Shown here: positions 16,471-26,313 of the stretch, piece by piece
Layout: every line of letters starts with the position of its first letter
Position numbering within the stretch: position 1 is the first letter of the stretch
Source: Noviherbaspirillum humi
Lineage (GTDB): Bacteria; Pseudomonadota; Gammaproteobacteria; Burkholderiales; Burkholderiaceae_D
DNA length: 64,000 bases
Assembly: GCF_900188095.1 (NCBI RefSeq)
Contig: NZ_FZOT01000004.1
Coordinates: 1-64,000, forward strand
Direction: 5' to 3'
The notes under the pieces: generated by a model
What the model was told of the DNA's origin: nothing
Database searches by the model: none
What the model saw: only the letters and a program-made list of their open reading frames with translations
Position numbers and translations under genes: made by a program

Positions 16471-16953
16471 ATGGTGTGGCTCGCCGCCGGTATCGATTGC
16501 TGCACTTTCATTCAAGCAGCGGCCGGCTCGAGCGCTGCGACCTCGGACCGGTTCATGTCAAGTGACGGGAGCCGCTGCCGAATGTGAAGTAAAGGCAGCG
16601 ATCGAGAAGTCGTTCCGCCCACGACCGCTCACGATGCGTTCATGGCCGAAGCAATAACGCTTCAGGGTTCGGCAGAGCGGAGGCGCCGCATCGCCATAGG
16701 TGGAACCAGATGGATGGGGATTGGCGGATCACGGCAGAGTTTGAAGCCAGGCACAGACCAACATCGGCCGCTCGTGCCGCTCAGGCGCTTGTTAAACGGA
16801 ACTTTGCTAGAACCGGACTGGCCTCTGGCAGAGAGGGCAGGTCAAGATGGCACGTAACAAGCGGCTTCTCTGTGCCGCAAGATTTGCATTCCTGTGCCAT
16901 GTATTTTCTTCTATTGATGAGAGCAAGGCGGGTCTGTCATTGGCTGCCAAATG

Positions 16954-16980
16954 CAAAAAAGCCCGCGTTTGACGGCGGGC
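16954..16980 (-). terminator. Terminator of tRNA-Pro
   Basis: On the minus strand GCCCGCC (16974-16980) pairs with the GCGGGC of 16961-16966 and is followed by six T residues (A-run 16955-16960). It lies about 80 bases beyond the tRNA 3' end and would end its precursor. Confidence 0.75.
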
Positions 16981-16989
16981 TTCTTGGCT

Positions 16990-17010
16990 ATATTTGAAAT
17001 CTTCAAATAT
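16990..17010. repeat. A/T-rich 9-bp inverted repeat downstream of tRNA-Pro
   Basis: ATATTTGAA (16990-16998) and TTCAAATAT (17002-17010) are exact reverse complements with a 3-base spacer. It is between the tRNA and its terminator and is markedly A/T-rich for this genome. It could be an operator, a precursor hairpin or a remnant of an inserted element. Confidence 0.6.
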
Positions 17011-17058
17011 ACAGCGATGTATGCACATACAGGTTCGAGTGTAAGTGCTTGATTACTT

Positions 17059-17135
<77 letters not shown>

Positions 17136-17190
17136 ACGAGCCGCGTATTATAGCAGCAGTGCGTATTTTCGCCACAACCATATATTCCCC

Positions 17191-18324
17191 ATGACAATAA
17201 AAATCAGCCAGCAGTTCGACGCAGGCGCCATCGAGGTGGTTGCCGCTGCGGATCCTGCTTCGATCGAACTGCGCCTGCGCAAGGACTCACACGCCGATTT
17301 TTCCCAGTGGTTCCATTTCCGTCTCCAGGGCGCGCGAGGCCAGGCCTGCCGCATGCATATCCTCAATGCCGGTGAGGCCACGTATCCAGACGGCTGGCGG
17401 GACTATCAGGCGGTGGCCAGCTATGACCGAGAAGCCTGGTTCCGGGTGCCGACCAGCTACGACGGCAAGGTGCTCACCATCATCCACCAGCCTGAGCGGG
17501 ACAGCGTGTATTACGCCTACTTCGAACCCTATACCTGGGAGCGCCACCTGTGTCTGCTGGGCCGGATGGAAGCCTCGCCGCTGTGCCAGGTCGAGGATAT
17601 GTGTGACACGGTCGATGGACGCGATCTGAACCTGGTGGTGGTCGGCAATCCGGACGCGGCAAAGAAGATATGGGTGATCGCCCGCCAGCATCCCGGCGAA
17701 AGCATGGCCGAGTGGTTCGTGGAAGGCATGCTGGAGGCGCTCACCGATGGCGCCAACCCGCTGGCGCGGCGGCTGCTCCAGCAGGCGGTGTTCTACGTGG
17801 TTCCGAACATGAATCCGGATGGATCGGTGCGCGGCAACCTGCGCACCAATGCCGCCGGCGCCAACCTCAACCGGGAGTGGGTAGCGCCGTCGCGCGAGTC
17901 CAGTCCCGAGGTATTCGCTGTCCGTGAGCGCATCGCGCAAACCGGCTGTGACGTGTTTTTGGATGTGCACGGCGATGAGAGCCTGCCCTATGTCTTCGTG
18001 GCGGGCTGCGAGATGCTGGAAGGCTTCACGCCGGAGCAGGCAATGCGGCAGCAGGCTTTCATGGACAGCTTCCGCCAGGCCAGCCCGGATTTCCAGACCC
18101 GCATTGGTTATGAGCCGACCAAATACCGGGAGGACATGCTGAAGCTGGCGTCGAAGTACATCGGACACACCTACGGCTGCGTTTCGCTCACGCTGGAGAT
18201 GCCATTCAAGGACAATGCCGATCTTCCGGATACGGTCCATGGCTGGAACGGCGCCCGCAGCGCCGCCCTCGGGCGTGCCATCCTGCAGCCGATGCTGACG
18301 GCAGTGAGCGAGCCGGAGGCTTGA
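17191..18324 (+). CDS. M14-family zinc carboxypeptidase, cytosolic (CCP-like) type
   Basis: This 377-residue protein lacks a signal peptide. An N-terminal beta-sandwich domain (about 1-130), typical of cytosolic carboxypeptidases, precedes the M14 catalytic domain. Zinc ligands are His167 and Glu170 (RQHPGESMAEW) and His260 (LDVHGDES); the substrate-binding Asn227-Arg228 pair is in GANLNREW and the catalytic Glu336 in SLTLEMPF. A related Pseudomonas aeruginosa enzyme of similar length has been crystallised; eukaryotic relatives remove glutamates from tubulin tails. The bacterial substrate is not known. The stop overlaps the CYTH gene start by one base. Confidence 0.9.
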   Translation: MTIKISQQFDAGAIEVVAAADPASIELRLRKDSHADFSQWFHFRLQGARGQACRMHILNAGEATYPDGWRDYQAVASYDREAWFRVPTSYDGKVLTIIHQPERDSVYYAYFEPYTWERHLCLLGRMEASPLCQVEDMCDTVDGRDLNLVVVGNPDAAKKIWVIARQHPGESMAEWFVEGMLEALTDGANPLARRLLQQAVFYVVPNMNPDGSVRGNLRTNAAGANLNREWVAPSRESSPEVFAVRERIAQTGCDVFLDVHGDESLPYVFVAGCEMLEGFTPEQAMRQQAFMDSFRQASPDFQTRIGYEPTKYREDMLKLASKYIGHTYGCVSLTLEMPFKDNADLPDTVHGWNGARSAALGRAILQPMLTAVSEPEA

Positions 18325-18788
18325 TGGGCGTCGAGATCGAACGAAAGTTTCTGGTGGCCAACGATGGCTGGCGGCCGGCGGGGACGGGCGCCATGCTGCG
18401 CCAGGGTTACCTGTCGTCGCAGCCGGAGCGGGTGGTGCGGGTACGCATCGAGGATGGACAGGGCACGCTCACCATCAAGGGCTTGAACCGCGGCGCTACC
18501 CGCAGCGAGTGGGAGTATCCGATTCCGCCGGCCGATGCGGCAGCGATGCTGGATGCCTTGTGCGAGCGGCCCCTGATCGAGAAGACCCGCTACCGCATCC
18601 GGCACGAGGGCATGGTGTGGGAGGTGGATGAGTTCCATGGCGAGAACGCCGGCCTCATCGTCGCCGAGATCGAGCTGGAGCGCGAAGACCAGCCCTTCGC
18701 GCGGCCGCCCTGGCTGGGCGAGGAAGTGACGCACGACCCGCGCTATTACAACGCCAGCCTGTTGCAGCATCCGTTCCGCCGCTGGTAA
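18324..18788 (+). CDS. CYTH-domain protein (triphosphate tunnel metalloenzyme)
   Basis: This 154-residue protein begins with the CYTH signature ExExK (GVEIERKFLV) and continues with the charged strands expected of a triphosphate tunnel (VVRVRIED, TLTIKG, KTRYRIRH, EVDEFHG, IVAEIELE). Bacterial members of this size hydrolyse inorganic triphosphate or related organic triphosphates with Mg or Mn. CCGGAGG at 18312-18318 is the ribosome-binding site, inside the end of the carboxypeptidase gene; stop and start overlap as TGATG, so the pair is coupled. A functional link between the two is not obvious. Confidence 0.9.
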   Translation: MGVEIERKFLVANDGWRPAGTGAMLRQGYLSSQPERVVRVRIEDGQGTLTIKGLNRGATRSEWEYPIPPADAAAMLDALCERPLIEKTRYRIRHEGMVWEVDEFHGENAGLIVAEIELEREDQPFARPPWLGEEVTHDPRYYNASLLQHPFRRW

Positions 18789-18823
18789 GCCGGCATGATA
18801 AAGCGCCTGGCGGGCGCTCGTCT

Positions 18824-20074
18824 TCAGTGGAAATGCTCGGTGCCCGAAGGCGCATCCTCGGGCATCTCCGCATGCACCAGCTCCCCTTCCGGATCGGGAT
18901 AGAGCGGCGCCCCGCAATCGTCGCAGAATTCCATCGGGAAGCGTTCGATGTGGCGCTTGATGTGGACGATGCCGCACTCCCGCAGCAGGGCCTGGATTTC
19001 TTCCAGCGGGCTGCGTGGATTTTCCATCAGCGCTTCCGGCGAGCCGAGGGTTTCGCTCAGCGACGAGCCGTCGCCCTCGTCGTCGTCCTCCTGCCCGAAC
19101 AGCGGCCAGACCACGCCGTACACGACTTCGCTGTCATGGCGCAGGGTGAAGCCGATGCGGTATTCATCCAGCCGGCTGCCGACCGGTTCCTCGCCGAAGG
19201 CGCCGATGACGGCGCGCAGGCTCTGCGGGTCGACGCCGAGGGTCGTGGTCAGGTAATTGACCGCGGCGCGAATGGAAGCCGGACGGATCAGGCGGTCCGC
19301 TTCGCGGCAGGCGACGTAATAGGCTTCCGGCAGCAGCAGCTCAACGCTGCAGCCCGGCAGCAAACGCATGACGGTAGGCGTGACCTGGTTGCGCCATTGG
19401 GTCAGGGCGCGCATGCGGTCGGCGGCATCCAGACTGGCCTGCCATCGGAACAGCGGCTCGCCGGCCCTGGCGGTCACAACTGCGAGCAGATAACGGGTGT
19501 CGGCCAGGAAAGGCGCGGTTTCTTCGCTGCTGGTGGGCGGCTTGGGCGGCGTGTTCTTGATGGCGGCCTGCGCCAGCTTGTGGGTCAGTGCATAGGTTTC
19601 GCCATGGGTGCGCGGCAGCTGGTCGATGGCATACAGCGTCGGCGCCAGCGCCAGGTGGGTTTCAGGGGCCAGGAGGTGGGCGCTGAGGTGCGCCGCCAGT
19701 GTGGTTCGGGTATCGGGCGGGATGGCGCCGGAGGCAATGGTGTAGCGCGTCCAGGCCAGTACCGGCGCGGCGATCAGCAGCGCATCGTACTGCGCGTCCT
19801 CGTGCTCGATGACGCAGGAACTGCTTGCCTCTTCGGCTGCTTCCATCAGGGCGTCGTAGGCGGGCAGGTCCTTCTTGTAGAGGTGGTCGAGCGCATTGTC
19901 CAGCGTTTCCTGGTGGCCGGTGCGCAGCAGCTTGGCCAGCAGATTGGACAAGGCGCGCTCCCAGGAGCGCTCTTCCATCCGGCTGGAGGATTGGGCGAGG
20001 CCCTGGGACAACATCACCAGGCGATGGCTGTCGCCGGTGATCTTTTGAAAGGGACTCTTGGTTGAACGGCGCAT
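18824..20074 (-). CDS. DUF2863-like conserved betaproteobacterial protein
   Basis: This 416-residue protein resembles a conserved betaproteobacterial family of unknown function (I believe DUF2863). It is soluble and mostly alpha-helical. A short acidic run (GQEDDDEGDG) is followed by a C-terminal metal-knuckle-like motif CDDCGAPLYPDPEGE and a terminal His pair. The start at 20074 (MRRSTKSP) is chosen because the 101 upstream residues of the open frame look non-coding. The gene is convergent with the CYTH gene, 35 bp away, and has no clear operon partner. No enzymatic motif is recognised. Confidence 0.7.
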   Translation of the reverse strand: MRRSTKSPFQKITGDSHRLVMLSQGLAQSSSRMEERSWERALSNLLAKLLRTGHQETLDNALDHLYKKDLPAYDALMEAAEEASSSCVIEHEDAQYDALLIAAPVLAWTRYTIASGAIPPDTRTTLAAHLSAHLLAPETHLALAPTLYAIDQLPRTHGETYALTHKLAQAAIKNTPPKPPTSSEETAPFLADTRYLLAVVTARAGEPLFRWQASLDAADRMRALTQWRNQVTPTVMRLLPGCSVELLLPEAYYVACREADRLIRPASIRAAVNYLTTTLGVDPQSLRAVIGAFGEEPVGSRLDEYRIGFTLRHDSEVVYGVVWPLFGQEDDDEGDGSSLSETLGSPEALMENPRSPLEEIQALLRECGIVHIKRHIERFPMEFCDDCGAPLYPDPEGELVHAEMPEDAPSGTEHFH

Positions 20075-20228
20075 GTTGTTCTGATCGGGTTGTAGCAAAA
20101 GGTTTGTTCGAGTGTACGCCGGTTGGGAGGGCGTCTCAACCGACAGGATAGGGCAAATCGCACGGGCGGCGATGCGCTGGCTCATGCGCGATATCTGCCA
20201 GCAATGGGCGCCCGCAATGTGCCTTGTG

Positions 20229-20266
20229 CAAAAAAGCAAAGCCGCATGACTTGCGCCATGCGGCTT
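20229..20266 (-). terminator. Terminator of the 59-residue peptide gene
   Basis: On the minus strand AAGCCGCATG and CATGCGGCTT (20239-20266) form a perfect 10-bp stem followed by TGCTTTTTTG. It lies 20 bases beyond the stop of the small gene at 20286-20465. Confidence 0.85.
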
Positions 20267-20285
20267 GGTGCCGGGAAGGACTTTA

Positions 20286-20465
20286 TTACTTCGATGCCGG
20301 AGCGCTGGCAGCGGGCGCCGGTGCGGGTTCGGCCGGGGCGGAGCTGGCCGGCGCAGACTGATGTCCGCCCGATTCACCCGCCATGTCGACCTTGTCGCCG
20401 GCTTTCATGATGACGAACAGTGCAATCAGCGCAAAGGCGAGAAATCCAACCAGCATTTTCCACAT
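20286..20465 (-). CDS. Small membrane peptide with Ala/Pro-rich tail (59 residues)
   Basis: The minus strand encodes a 59-residue protein: MWKMLVGFLAFALIALFVIM is one strong membrane helix, followed by KAGDKVDMAGESGGHQ and an Ala/Pro/Ser-rich tail ending ASK. GGAGA lies 7 bases before the ATG, and a strong terminator follows 20 bases after the stop, so it looks like a real gene with its own transcript or the end of the acnA transcript. The tail would face the periplasm or cytoplasm; orientation is not clear. No family is recognised. It lies between acnA (126 bp upstream on the same strand) and the DUF2863-like gene. Confidence 0.7.
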   Translation of the reverse strand: MWKMLVGFLAFALIALFVIMKAGDKVDMAGESGGHQSAPASSAPAEPAPAPAASAPASK

Positions 20466-20557
20466 GATGTGTCTCCGTATCTATTGGCATTGATTGAGGC
20501 ACCCGCGCACGGATGCCGACTGATGCCAGCATAGACGGCAATGCTTACATCATGCTT

Positions 20558-20585
20558 GCGCCGCCCGGCTTGCGCTGGGCGGCGC
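20558..20585 (-). terminator. GC-rich hairpin after acnA
   Basis: GCGCCGCCC (20558-20566) pairs with GGGCGGCGC (20577-20585), nine pairs, 6 bases beyond the acnA stop on the minus strand. There is no T-run, so it may be a weak terminator or a stability hairpin that allows read-through into the small peptide gene. Confidence 0.5.
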
Positions 20586-20591
20586 CGGATC

Positions 20592-23303
20592 TCAGGCGGC
20601 CAGCAACTCGCGCAGCACGAACGGCAGAATCCCGCCGTGCTTGTAGTAGTCCACCTCGATCGGCGTGTCGATGCGCAGCAGCAGCGGCACTTCCTGCGAG
20701 CTGCCGTCGGCGCGGTGGATCACCAGCGTCACTTTCTGCTGCGGCCGGATCTCTCCCTCGATGCCCTTGAGGTCGTAGGTCTCGGTGCCGGTGATGCCGA
20801 GCGACTGAATGCTGTCGTCGCCGATGAACTGCAGCGGCAGCACGCCCATGCCCACCAGGTTGGAACGGTGGATGCGCTCGAACGAACGCGCCACCACCAC
20901 CTTGATGCCGAGCAGTTGCGTGCCCTTGGCAGCCCAGTCGCGGGAGGAGCCGGTGCCATACTCTTCGCCGGCGAAGATGATGGTCGGCACGCCGTCGGCG
21001 ATGTAGCGCATGGCGGCATCGTAGATCGGCATCTGCTCGCCGCTCGGCTGGTGCAGGGTCAGGCCGCCCTCGACACGGGAGCCGTCTTCCTTCGGCGGGA
21101 TCATCAGGTTCTTGATGCGGACGTTGGCAAAGGTGCCGCGCATCATCACTTCATGGTTGCCGCGGCGCGAGCCGTAGGAATTGAAGTCCGACTTGGCAAC
21201 GCCGTTTTCCAGCAGCCACTTGCCGGCCGGGCTGGATTCCTTGATCGAGCCCGCCGGGGAGATATGGTCGGTGGTGATGGAGTCGCCGAACACGCCGATG
21301 GCGCGCATGCCGCTGATGCCGCTGGCGGCGGCGGCCGGTTCCATGCCGAACTGCTCGAAGAACGGCGGTTCGGCGATATAGGTCGACTGCGGCCAGTTGT
21401 AGACGTCGCCGGTGGCGCCGCCCTTGATCTGCTGCCACAGCTTGCCCGGTGCTGCCTTCACCTGCGCATAGTTCTCCTTGAACACCTTGGCGTTCAGGGC
21501 GAAGCGCATCAGCTTTTCAATCTCCTGCGAAGTCGGCCAGATGTCGCCGAGGTAAATGTCGCGGCCTCCCTTGCCCTTGCCGACCGGCTCGGTCATCAGG
21601 TCCCGGGTGACGGTGCCGGCGAGCGCATAGGCCACCACCAAGGGCGGCGAGGCGAGGAAGTTGGCGCGCAGGTTGGGATGGATGCGCGCCTCGAAGTTGC
21701 GGTTGCCGGACAGCACGGCCGCAGCCACGATATCGTTCTGCACGATGACATCGTTCATCGCCGGCGTCAGGTCGCCTGCGTTGCCGATGCAGGTGGAGCA
21801 GCCGTAGGAAGCCACGGCGAACCCCAGCTTTTCCAGGTAGGGCAGCAGGCCGGTCGCTTCCAGGTAGGTGGTCACCACGCGCGATCCGGGCGAAAGGGAG
21901 GTCTTGATGTGCGGTGCCACTTTCATGCCCGCTTCCACCGCCTTCTTCGCCAGCAGGCCGGCGGCCAGCAGCACGCTCGGATTCGAGGTGTTGGTGCAAG
22001 AGGTGATGGCGGCGATCAGCACGTCGCCGTTCTTCACCTTCACGCCGTCGGCGTTCTCGTAGACGGCTTCCAAGGCTTCCGCCTTCTTGTTGAAGCCGTT
22101 CTCGGAAACCGGCTTGCTGAACAGGTCGGCAAAGGTGGACTTGACGTTGCCGATTTCGATGCGGTCCTGCGGACGCTTGGGGCCGGCCAGGGACGGCGCG
22201 ACGGTGCCGAGGTCGAGCGTGACCACGCTGCTGTAGTCAATGTCGCCGTCGCGCGGCACGCCGAACATGTTCTGCGCGCGGAAATACGCTTCGAAGGCAT
22301 CGATTTCCGCCTTGGTGCGGCCGGTGCCCCTGAAGTACTCGATCGTGGCTTCATCCACCGGGAAAAAGCCCATGGTGGCGCCGTATTCCGGCGCCATGTT
22401 GCCGATGGTGGCGCGGTCGGTGGTGGACAGGGAGGCGGTGCCTTCGCCGAAGAACTCGACGAACTTGCCAACCACCTTGGCCTTGCGCAGCAGCTCGGTG
22501 ATGGTCAGCACCAGGTCGGTGGCGGTGACGCCTTCGCGCAGCTGGCCAGTGAGATTGACGCCGACCACGTCCGGCGTCAGCAGGTAGACCGGCTGGCCGA
22601 GCATGCCGGCTTCCGCCTCGATGCCGCCTACGCCCCAGCCGACCACGCCGATGCCGTTGATCATGGTGGTGTGGGAGTCGGTGCCGACCAGGCTGTCCGG
22701 ATAATAGACATCCTCCTTCTTGTGGACGCCGCGCGCCAGATACTCGAGGTTGATCTGGTGCACGATGCCGAAGCCGGGAGGCACGACGCCGAAGGTGTCG
22801 AAGGCTTGCATGCCCCACTTCATGAACTGGTAGCGCTCGTTGTTGCGCTGGAATTCCAGCTTCATGTTGAGGTCCAGCGCCTTCTTCTCGCCGTAGTAAT
22901 CGACCTGCACCGAGTGGTCGACCACCAGGTCGACCGGCACCAGCGGCTCGATCTTCTTCGGCTGCATGCCCATGCGCGAGGCCACGTTGCGCATCGCCGC
23001 CAGGTCGGCCAGCAGAGGCACGCCGGTGAAATCCTGCAGCACGACGCGGGCGACCACGAACGGGATTTCATCGACGCGCTCGGCGTTCGGCGCCCAGTTG
23101 GCGAGCTGACGCACATGCTCCTCGGTCACCTTCTTGCCGTCGCAGTTGCGCAGCACGGATTCGAGCACGATCCGGATGGAGATCGGCAGGCGGGAGATCT
23201 TGACGCCGAGACTCTTTTCGAGCGCCGGCAGGGAGTAAAACTTGCCTTTCCTGGAATCCGTGATCTTGAATTCCTTCAGGGTGTTCATTGTATTGCGCGA
23301 CAT
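20592..23303 (-). CDS. acnA: Aconitate hydratase A
   Basis: This 903-residue protein is a full-length monomeric aconitase, converting citrate to isocitrate in the TCA cycle. Cluster ligands are Cys436 (SCTNTSNP) and Cys502/Cys505 (YGCSTCIGN), within one residue of the E. coli AcnA positions. Other family motifs are [37 protein letters not shown] and the swivelling-domain [19 protein letters not shown] precedes the ATG at 23303; an in-frame ATG at 23288 (MNTLKEF) is the alternative. It is at the end of a minus-strand run with the CitE-like gene and mdh, facing the sdh-gltA-odh operon. Confidence 0.97.
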   Translation of the reverse strand: MSRNTMNTLKEFKITDSRKGKFYSLPALEKSLGVKISRLPISIRIVLESVLRNCDGKKVTEEHVRQLANWAPNAERVDEIPFVVARVVLQDFTGVPLLADLAAMRNVASRMGMQPKKIEPLVPVDLVVDHSVQVDYYGEKKALDLNMKLEFQRNNERYQFMKWGMQAFDTFGVVPPGFGIVHQINLEYLARGVHKKEDVYYPDSLVGTDSHTTMINGIGVVGWGVGGIEAEAGMLGQPVYLLTPDVVGVNLTGQLREGVTATDLVLTITELLRKAKVVGKFVEFFGEGTASLSTTDRATIGNMAPEYGATMGFFPVDEATIEYFRGTGRTKAEIDAFEAYFRAQNMFGVPRDGDIDYSSVVTLDLGTVAPSLAGPKRPQDRIEIGNVKSTFADLFSKPVSENGFNKKAEALEAVYENADGVKVKNGDVLIAAITSCTNTSNPSVLLAAGLLAKKAVEAGMKVAPHIKTSLSPGSRVVTTYLEATGLLPYLEKLGFAVASYGCSTCIGNAGDLTPAMNDVIVQNDIVAAAVLSGNRNFEARIHPNLRANFLASPPLVVAYALAGTVTRDLMTEPVGKGKGGRDIYLGDIWPTSQEIEKLMRFALNAKVFKENYAQVKAAPGKLWQQIKGGATGDVYNWPQSTYIAEPPFFEQFGMEPAAAASGISGMRAIGVFGDSITTDHISPAGSIKESSPAGKWLLENGVAKSDFNSYGSRRGNHEVMMRGTFANVRIKNLMIPPKEDGSRVEGGLTLHQPSGEQMPIYDAAMRYIADGVPTIIFAGEEYGTGSSRDWAAKGTQLLGIKVVVARSFERIHRSNLVGMGVLPLQFIGDDSIQSLGITGTETYDLKGIEGEIRPQQKVTLVIHRADGSSQEVPLLLRIDTPIEVDYYKHGGILPFVLRELLAA

Positions 23304-23444
23304 ATCCTCTCCTTAGTTCTTAGGTGCCAGATGCGGATCAATCCACGATAACGAACTGCAAAATTCAACGCCACGCCCCATGCCCTGGACGGCCGGAAGC
23401 GTGGCGCCTGCTGCTTGCTGGGGCCCAACGGCCCAATGGCCCAA

Positions 23445-23915
23445 TTACTGGGCGGCAGTCTTCACCGGCTCCGGATGCTTGCACTCGTTGGCCAGCTGGG
23501 CGCCTTTTTTGGAATCTAGGAGCATTGCCTTGGCCGGGATGTCGATCCATACCAGGCCGTTCTTGCGGTTCTCGAAACGGTTGGCGCCGGTGGTGGTTTC
23601 GACACGGGTCAGGCGCAGCAGCTGCTTCTTCCAGCGCAGGGCGATGTGCTGGTCATCAGTATCATTCTTGTACACGGAAACCTTGTTGCCCAGTTCGCAC
23701 TGATACTCGGCGTGGGTCGACGTGCTGACGTCCGGCTCGCGGTCATCTTCGTCGACGGCGGCGGACTGCTCATGCTTGGGCTGCGCCTGCTTCTTTGCCG
23801 GCGCCTTCTTCACGGTTTTCTTGGCCGGATGAGCATGGGCGTCTTCGGCATGTGCGGGCAGGGCGGTTACGGCAAGGCTGGCTGTGAGAGCGACGAGGGT
23901 AGCCAGAAATTTCAT
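23445..23915 (-). CDS. Secreted MliC-like (C-type lysozyme inhibitor-like) protein
   Basis: This 156-residue protein has a signal peptide (about 1-23, cleavage after PAHA), a Lys/Ala-rich linker (HPAKKTVKKAPAKKQAQPKH) and a C-terminal domain of about 85 residues with two cysteines, YQCELGNKVSVY at its start and ANECKHP at its end. That spacing, with the SGANRF-like turn TTTGANRFEN, resembles MliC/PliC domains that inhibit C-type lysozyme, though it lacks a lipobox. I chose the ATG at 23915, which has GGAGA 6 bases upstream; frames continuing to 24266 overlap the CitE-like gene. It lies between acnA and the lyase gene on the same strand. The fit is by pattern only. Confidence 0.6.
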   Translation of the reverse strand: MKFLATLVALTASLAVTALPAHAEDAHAHPAKKTVKKAPAKKQAQPKHEQSAAVDEDDREPDVSTSTHAEYQCELGNKVSVYKNDTDDQHIALRWKKQLLRLTRVETTTGANRFENRKNGLVWIDIPAKAMLLDSKKGAQLANECKHPEPVKTAAQ

Positions 23916-23991
23916 GCGGGTCTCCATTGAGGCAAGAGGAATGGGAGGGATTGAGAGTTGGACTGGCGGCAGGCGGAAAGGCTCCACGGAG

Positions 23992-24951
23992 TTATGCCAT
24001 GTCTGCCACGGAAGCCGGCACGTCGAGGCCGCTGCGACGTGCCCGCTGCAGAACGGTCCAGTAATAGCGGTAACTGGCGCGGTCATGCAGCGTTCCCTGA
24101 TGCTGAATCGGACCCCATTGCGCGTCGCGGGCAGCAGCCAGGATGGCGGCCGCGTCGGCCACATCTTCCATGGACGGTGCCAGCGCGGCGACGATGGGCT
24201 TGATCTGGTTCGGATGGATGCTCCACATCCGGGTATAGCCGAGTTCGCCGGCGGCGCGGCGGGCATCGTCCGCCACCACCGACAGGTCCCTGATTTCAGT
24301 CGTGACGCTGTGCGAGGGCACCTTGCCGTGCGCGTGGCAGGCGGCGGCGATTTCCACCTTGGCGCGCTGCACCAGCGGGTGGGAGAACTGGCCGGGGCTG
24401 CGCATGGCGCTGGCAGGAATGGCGCCGTAATGGGCGGAAACGAAATCCATGATGCCGAAGGACAGGCATTCCACCTGCGGCAGCGCGGCGATGCGTTCCG
24501 CGTCGCGCAATGCGCCGTAGCTTTCGATCAGCACATGCAGCGGCACCTGGCGCTGCGGAACGAGGCGGTTGATGGCGGCAAGGGCTTCCTCCACCTCTGC
24601 CAGGCTGTCCGGCTTGGGCAGCACGAAGTAGGCGAGTCGTTCGGCCTGTGCGCCGATGATGGCGACGTCCTGGGCGAAGCTGGGGTGGCGCAGGTCATGC
24701 ACCCGGGCGCCGATGCGGTTGAAGCGGTTGTCTTCGCTGCCGAGCAGGGACGCCACCAGGCGGGCATGGGCTTCTTCGTTGCCGGCGGCGGCGCCGTCCT
24801 CGCAGTCGAAGGTGATGTCAAAAACGGGGCCAAGCTCTTGTTGCAGGGCAAGCGACTTGCGCATCAGCTTCTCGGAGCCGGCGTAATGGTCGCAGACCGG
24901 AAGGGAAACCGGCTGGCGCGTGCCCTGGAATAAAACCTCGGATGGATGCAT
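23992..24951 (-). CDS. CitE-like HpcH/HpaI aldolase family lyase
   Basis: This 319-residue protein belongs to the CitE-like branch of the HpcH/HpaI family: FDCEDGAAAGNEEAHA holds the acidic metal and substrate residues, IESYGALRDAERIA the conserved Glu, and MWSIHPNQIKPI the C-terminal motif. Members cleave malyl-CoA, citramalyl-CoA or related acyl-CoA esters. No citrate lyase alpha or gamma subunit is present, so it is a stand-alone lyase. The gene lies 74 bp after mdh on the same strand, with a strong hairpin between them, and before acnA, so it is part of the minus-strand TCA group. The substrate is not known from sequence. Confidence 0.85.
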   Translation of the reverse strand: MHPSEVLFQGTRQPVSLPVCDHYAGSEKLMRKSLALQQELGPVFDITFDCEDGAAAGNEEAHARLVASLLGSEDNRFNRIGARVHDLRHPSFAQDVAIIGAQAERLAYFVLPKPDSLAEVEEALAAINRLVPQRQVPLHVLIESYGALRDAERIAALPQVECLSFGIMDFVSAHYGAIPASAMRSPGQFSHPLVQRAKVEIAAACHAHGKVPSHSVTTEIRDLSVVADDARRAAGELGYTRMWSIHPNQIKPIVAALAPSMEDVADAAAILAAARDAQWGPIQHQGTLHDRASYRYYWTVLQRARRSGLDVPASVADMA

Positions 24952-24983
24952 GCAGTGTGTTCGGAATTGGGCTCGAGGCGGAG

Positions 24984-25013
24984 CCGGCAGGCCGGACGAT
25001 GCCGGCCTGCCGG
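24984..25013 (-). repeat. 12-bp hairpin between mdh and the CitE-like gene
   Basis: CCGGCAGGCCGG (24984-24995) and CCGGCCTGCCGG (25002-25013) form a perfect 12-bp stem with a 6-base loop. No T-run follows on either strand. It probably acts as an intercistronic stability or attenuation hairpin that favours mdh over the next gene. Confidence 0.6.
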
Positions 25014-25025
25014 GGCGGTAGTCGA

Positions 25026-26015
<990 letters not shown>

Positions 26016-26236
26016 GATGAATCTCCAAAGGTGGTGGTGAGTTATGGGAGGGGGAACTGGCGAGTCCGGCGGCGAAAGCCGTAATCATACCGGTGAAAAT
26101 CAGACTGGAGGGGCAGATTGCGGACGAGGCCACGGGGAATTCGGAAGGTGCCGGGCCGACTGGACAGGCGGCGCGATGCAGCGGGTTAATAATGCCCGCG
26201 AGTGTAGGCGCAAGATGTCACTCCTGTCAACAATCA

Positions 26237-26255
26237 TCTTATATCATATATAAGA
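26237..26255. promoter_or_regulatory. Candidate GntR operator between mdh and gntR
   Basis: TCTTATAT (26237-26244) and ATATAAGA (26248-26255) form a perfect 8-bp inverted repeat with a 3-base spacer, A/T-rich in a GC-rich region. It is 59 bp before the regulator start and 222 bp before mdh. Such sites often serve GntR-family dimers, so autoregulation and control of mdh or sdh are plausible. Confidence 0.55.
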
Positions 26256-26313
26256 CATATCACTTTGCTTTTTGCTGGACCGCAATGCCATTTTTATGGT
26301 GAAATGATCGGTT

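Larger units (their letters stand above)
16471..17058. other. Gene-free stretch between the regulator and tRNA-Pro
   Basis: No recognisable gene lies here on either strand. The last 100 bases hold the tRNA terminator (16954-16980) and an A/T-rich inverted repeat (16990-17010). The rest shows only short, low-quality frames. Confidence 0.6.

Noticed and set aside
20541-23351. A 936-residue open frame on the plus strand opposite acnA
   Set aside because: It is His/Asp/Arg-rich, has no recognisable domain and is the antisense shadow of a well-supported aconitase gene.
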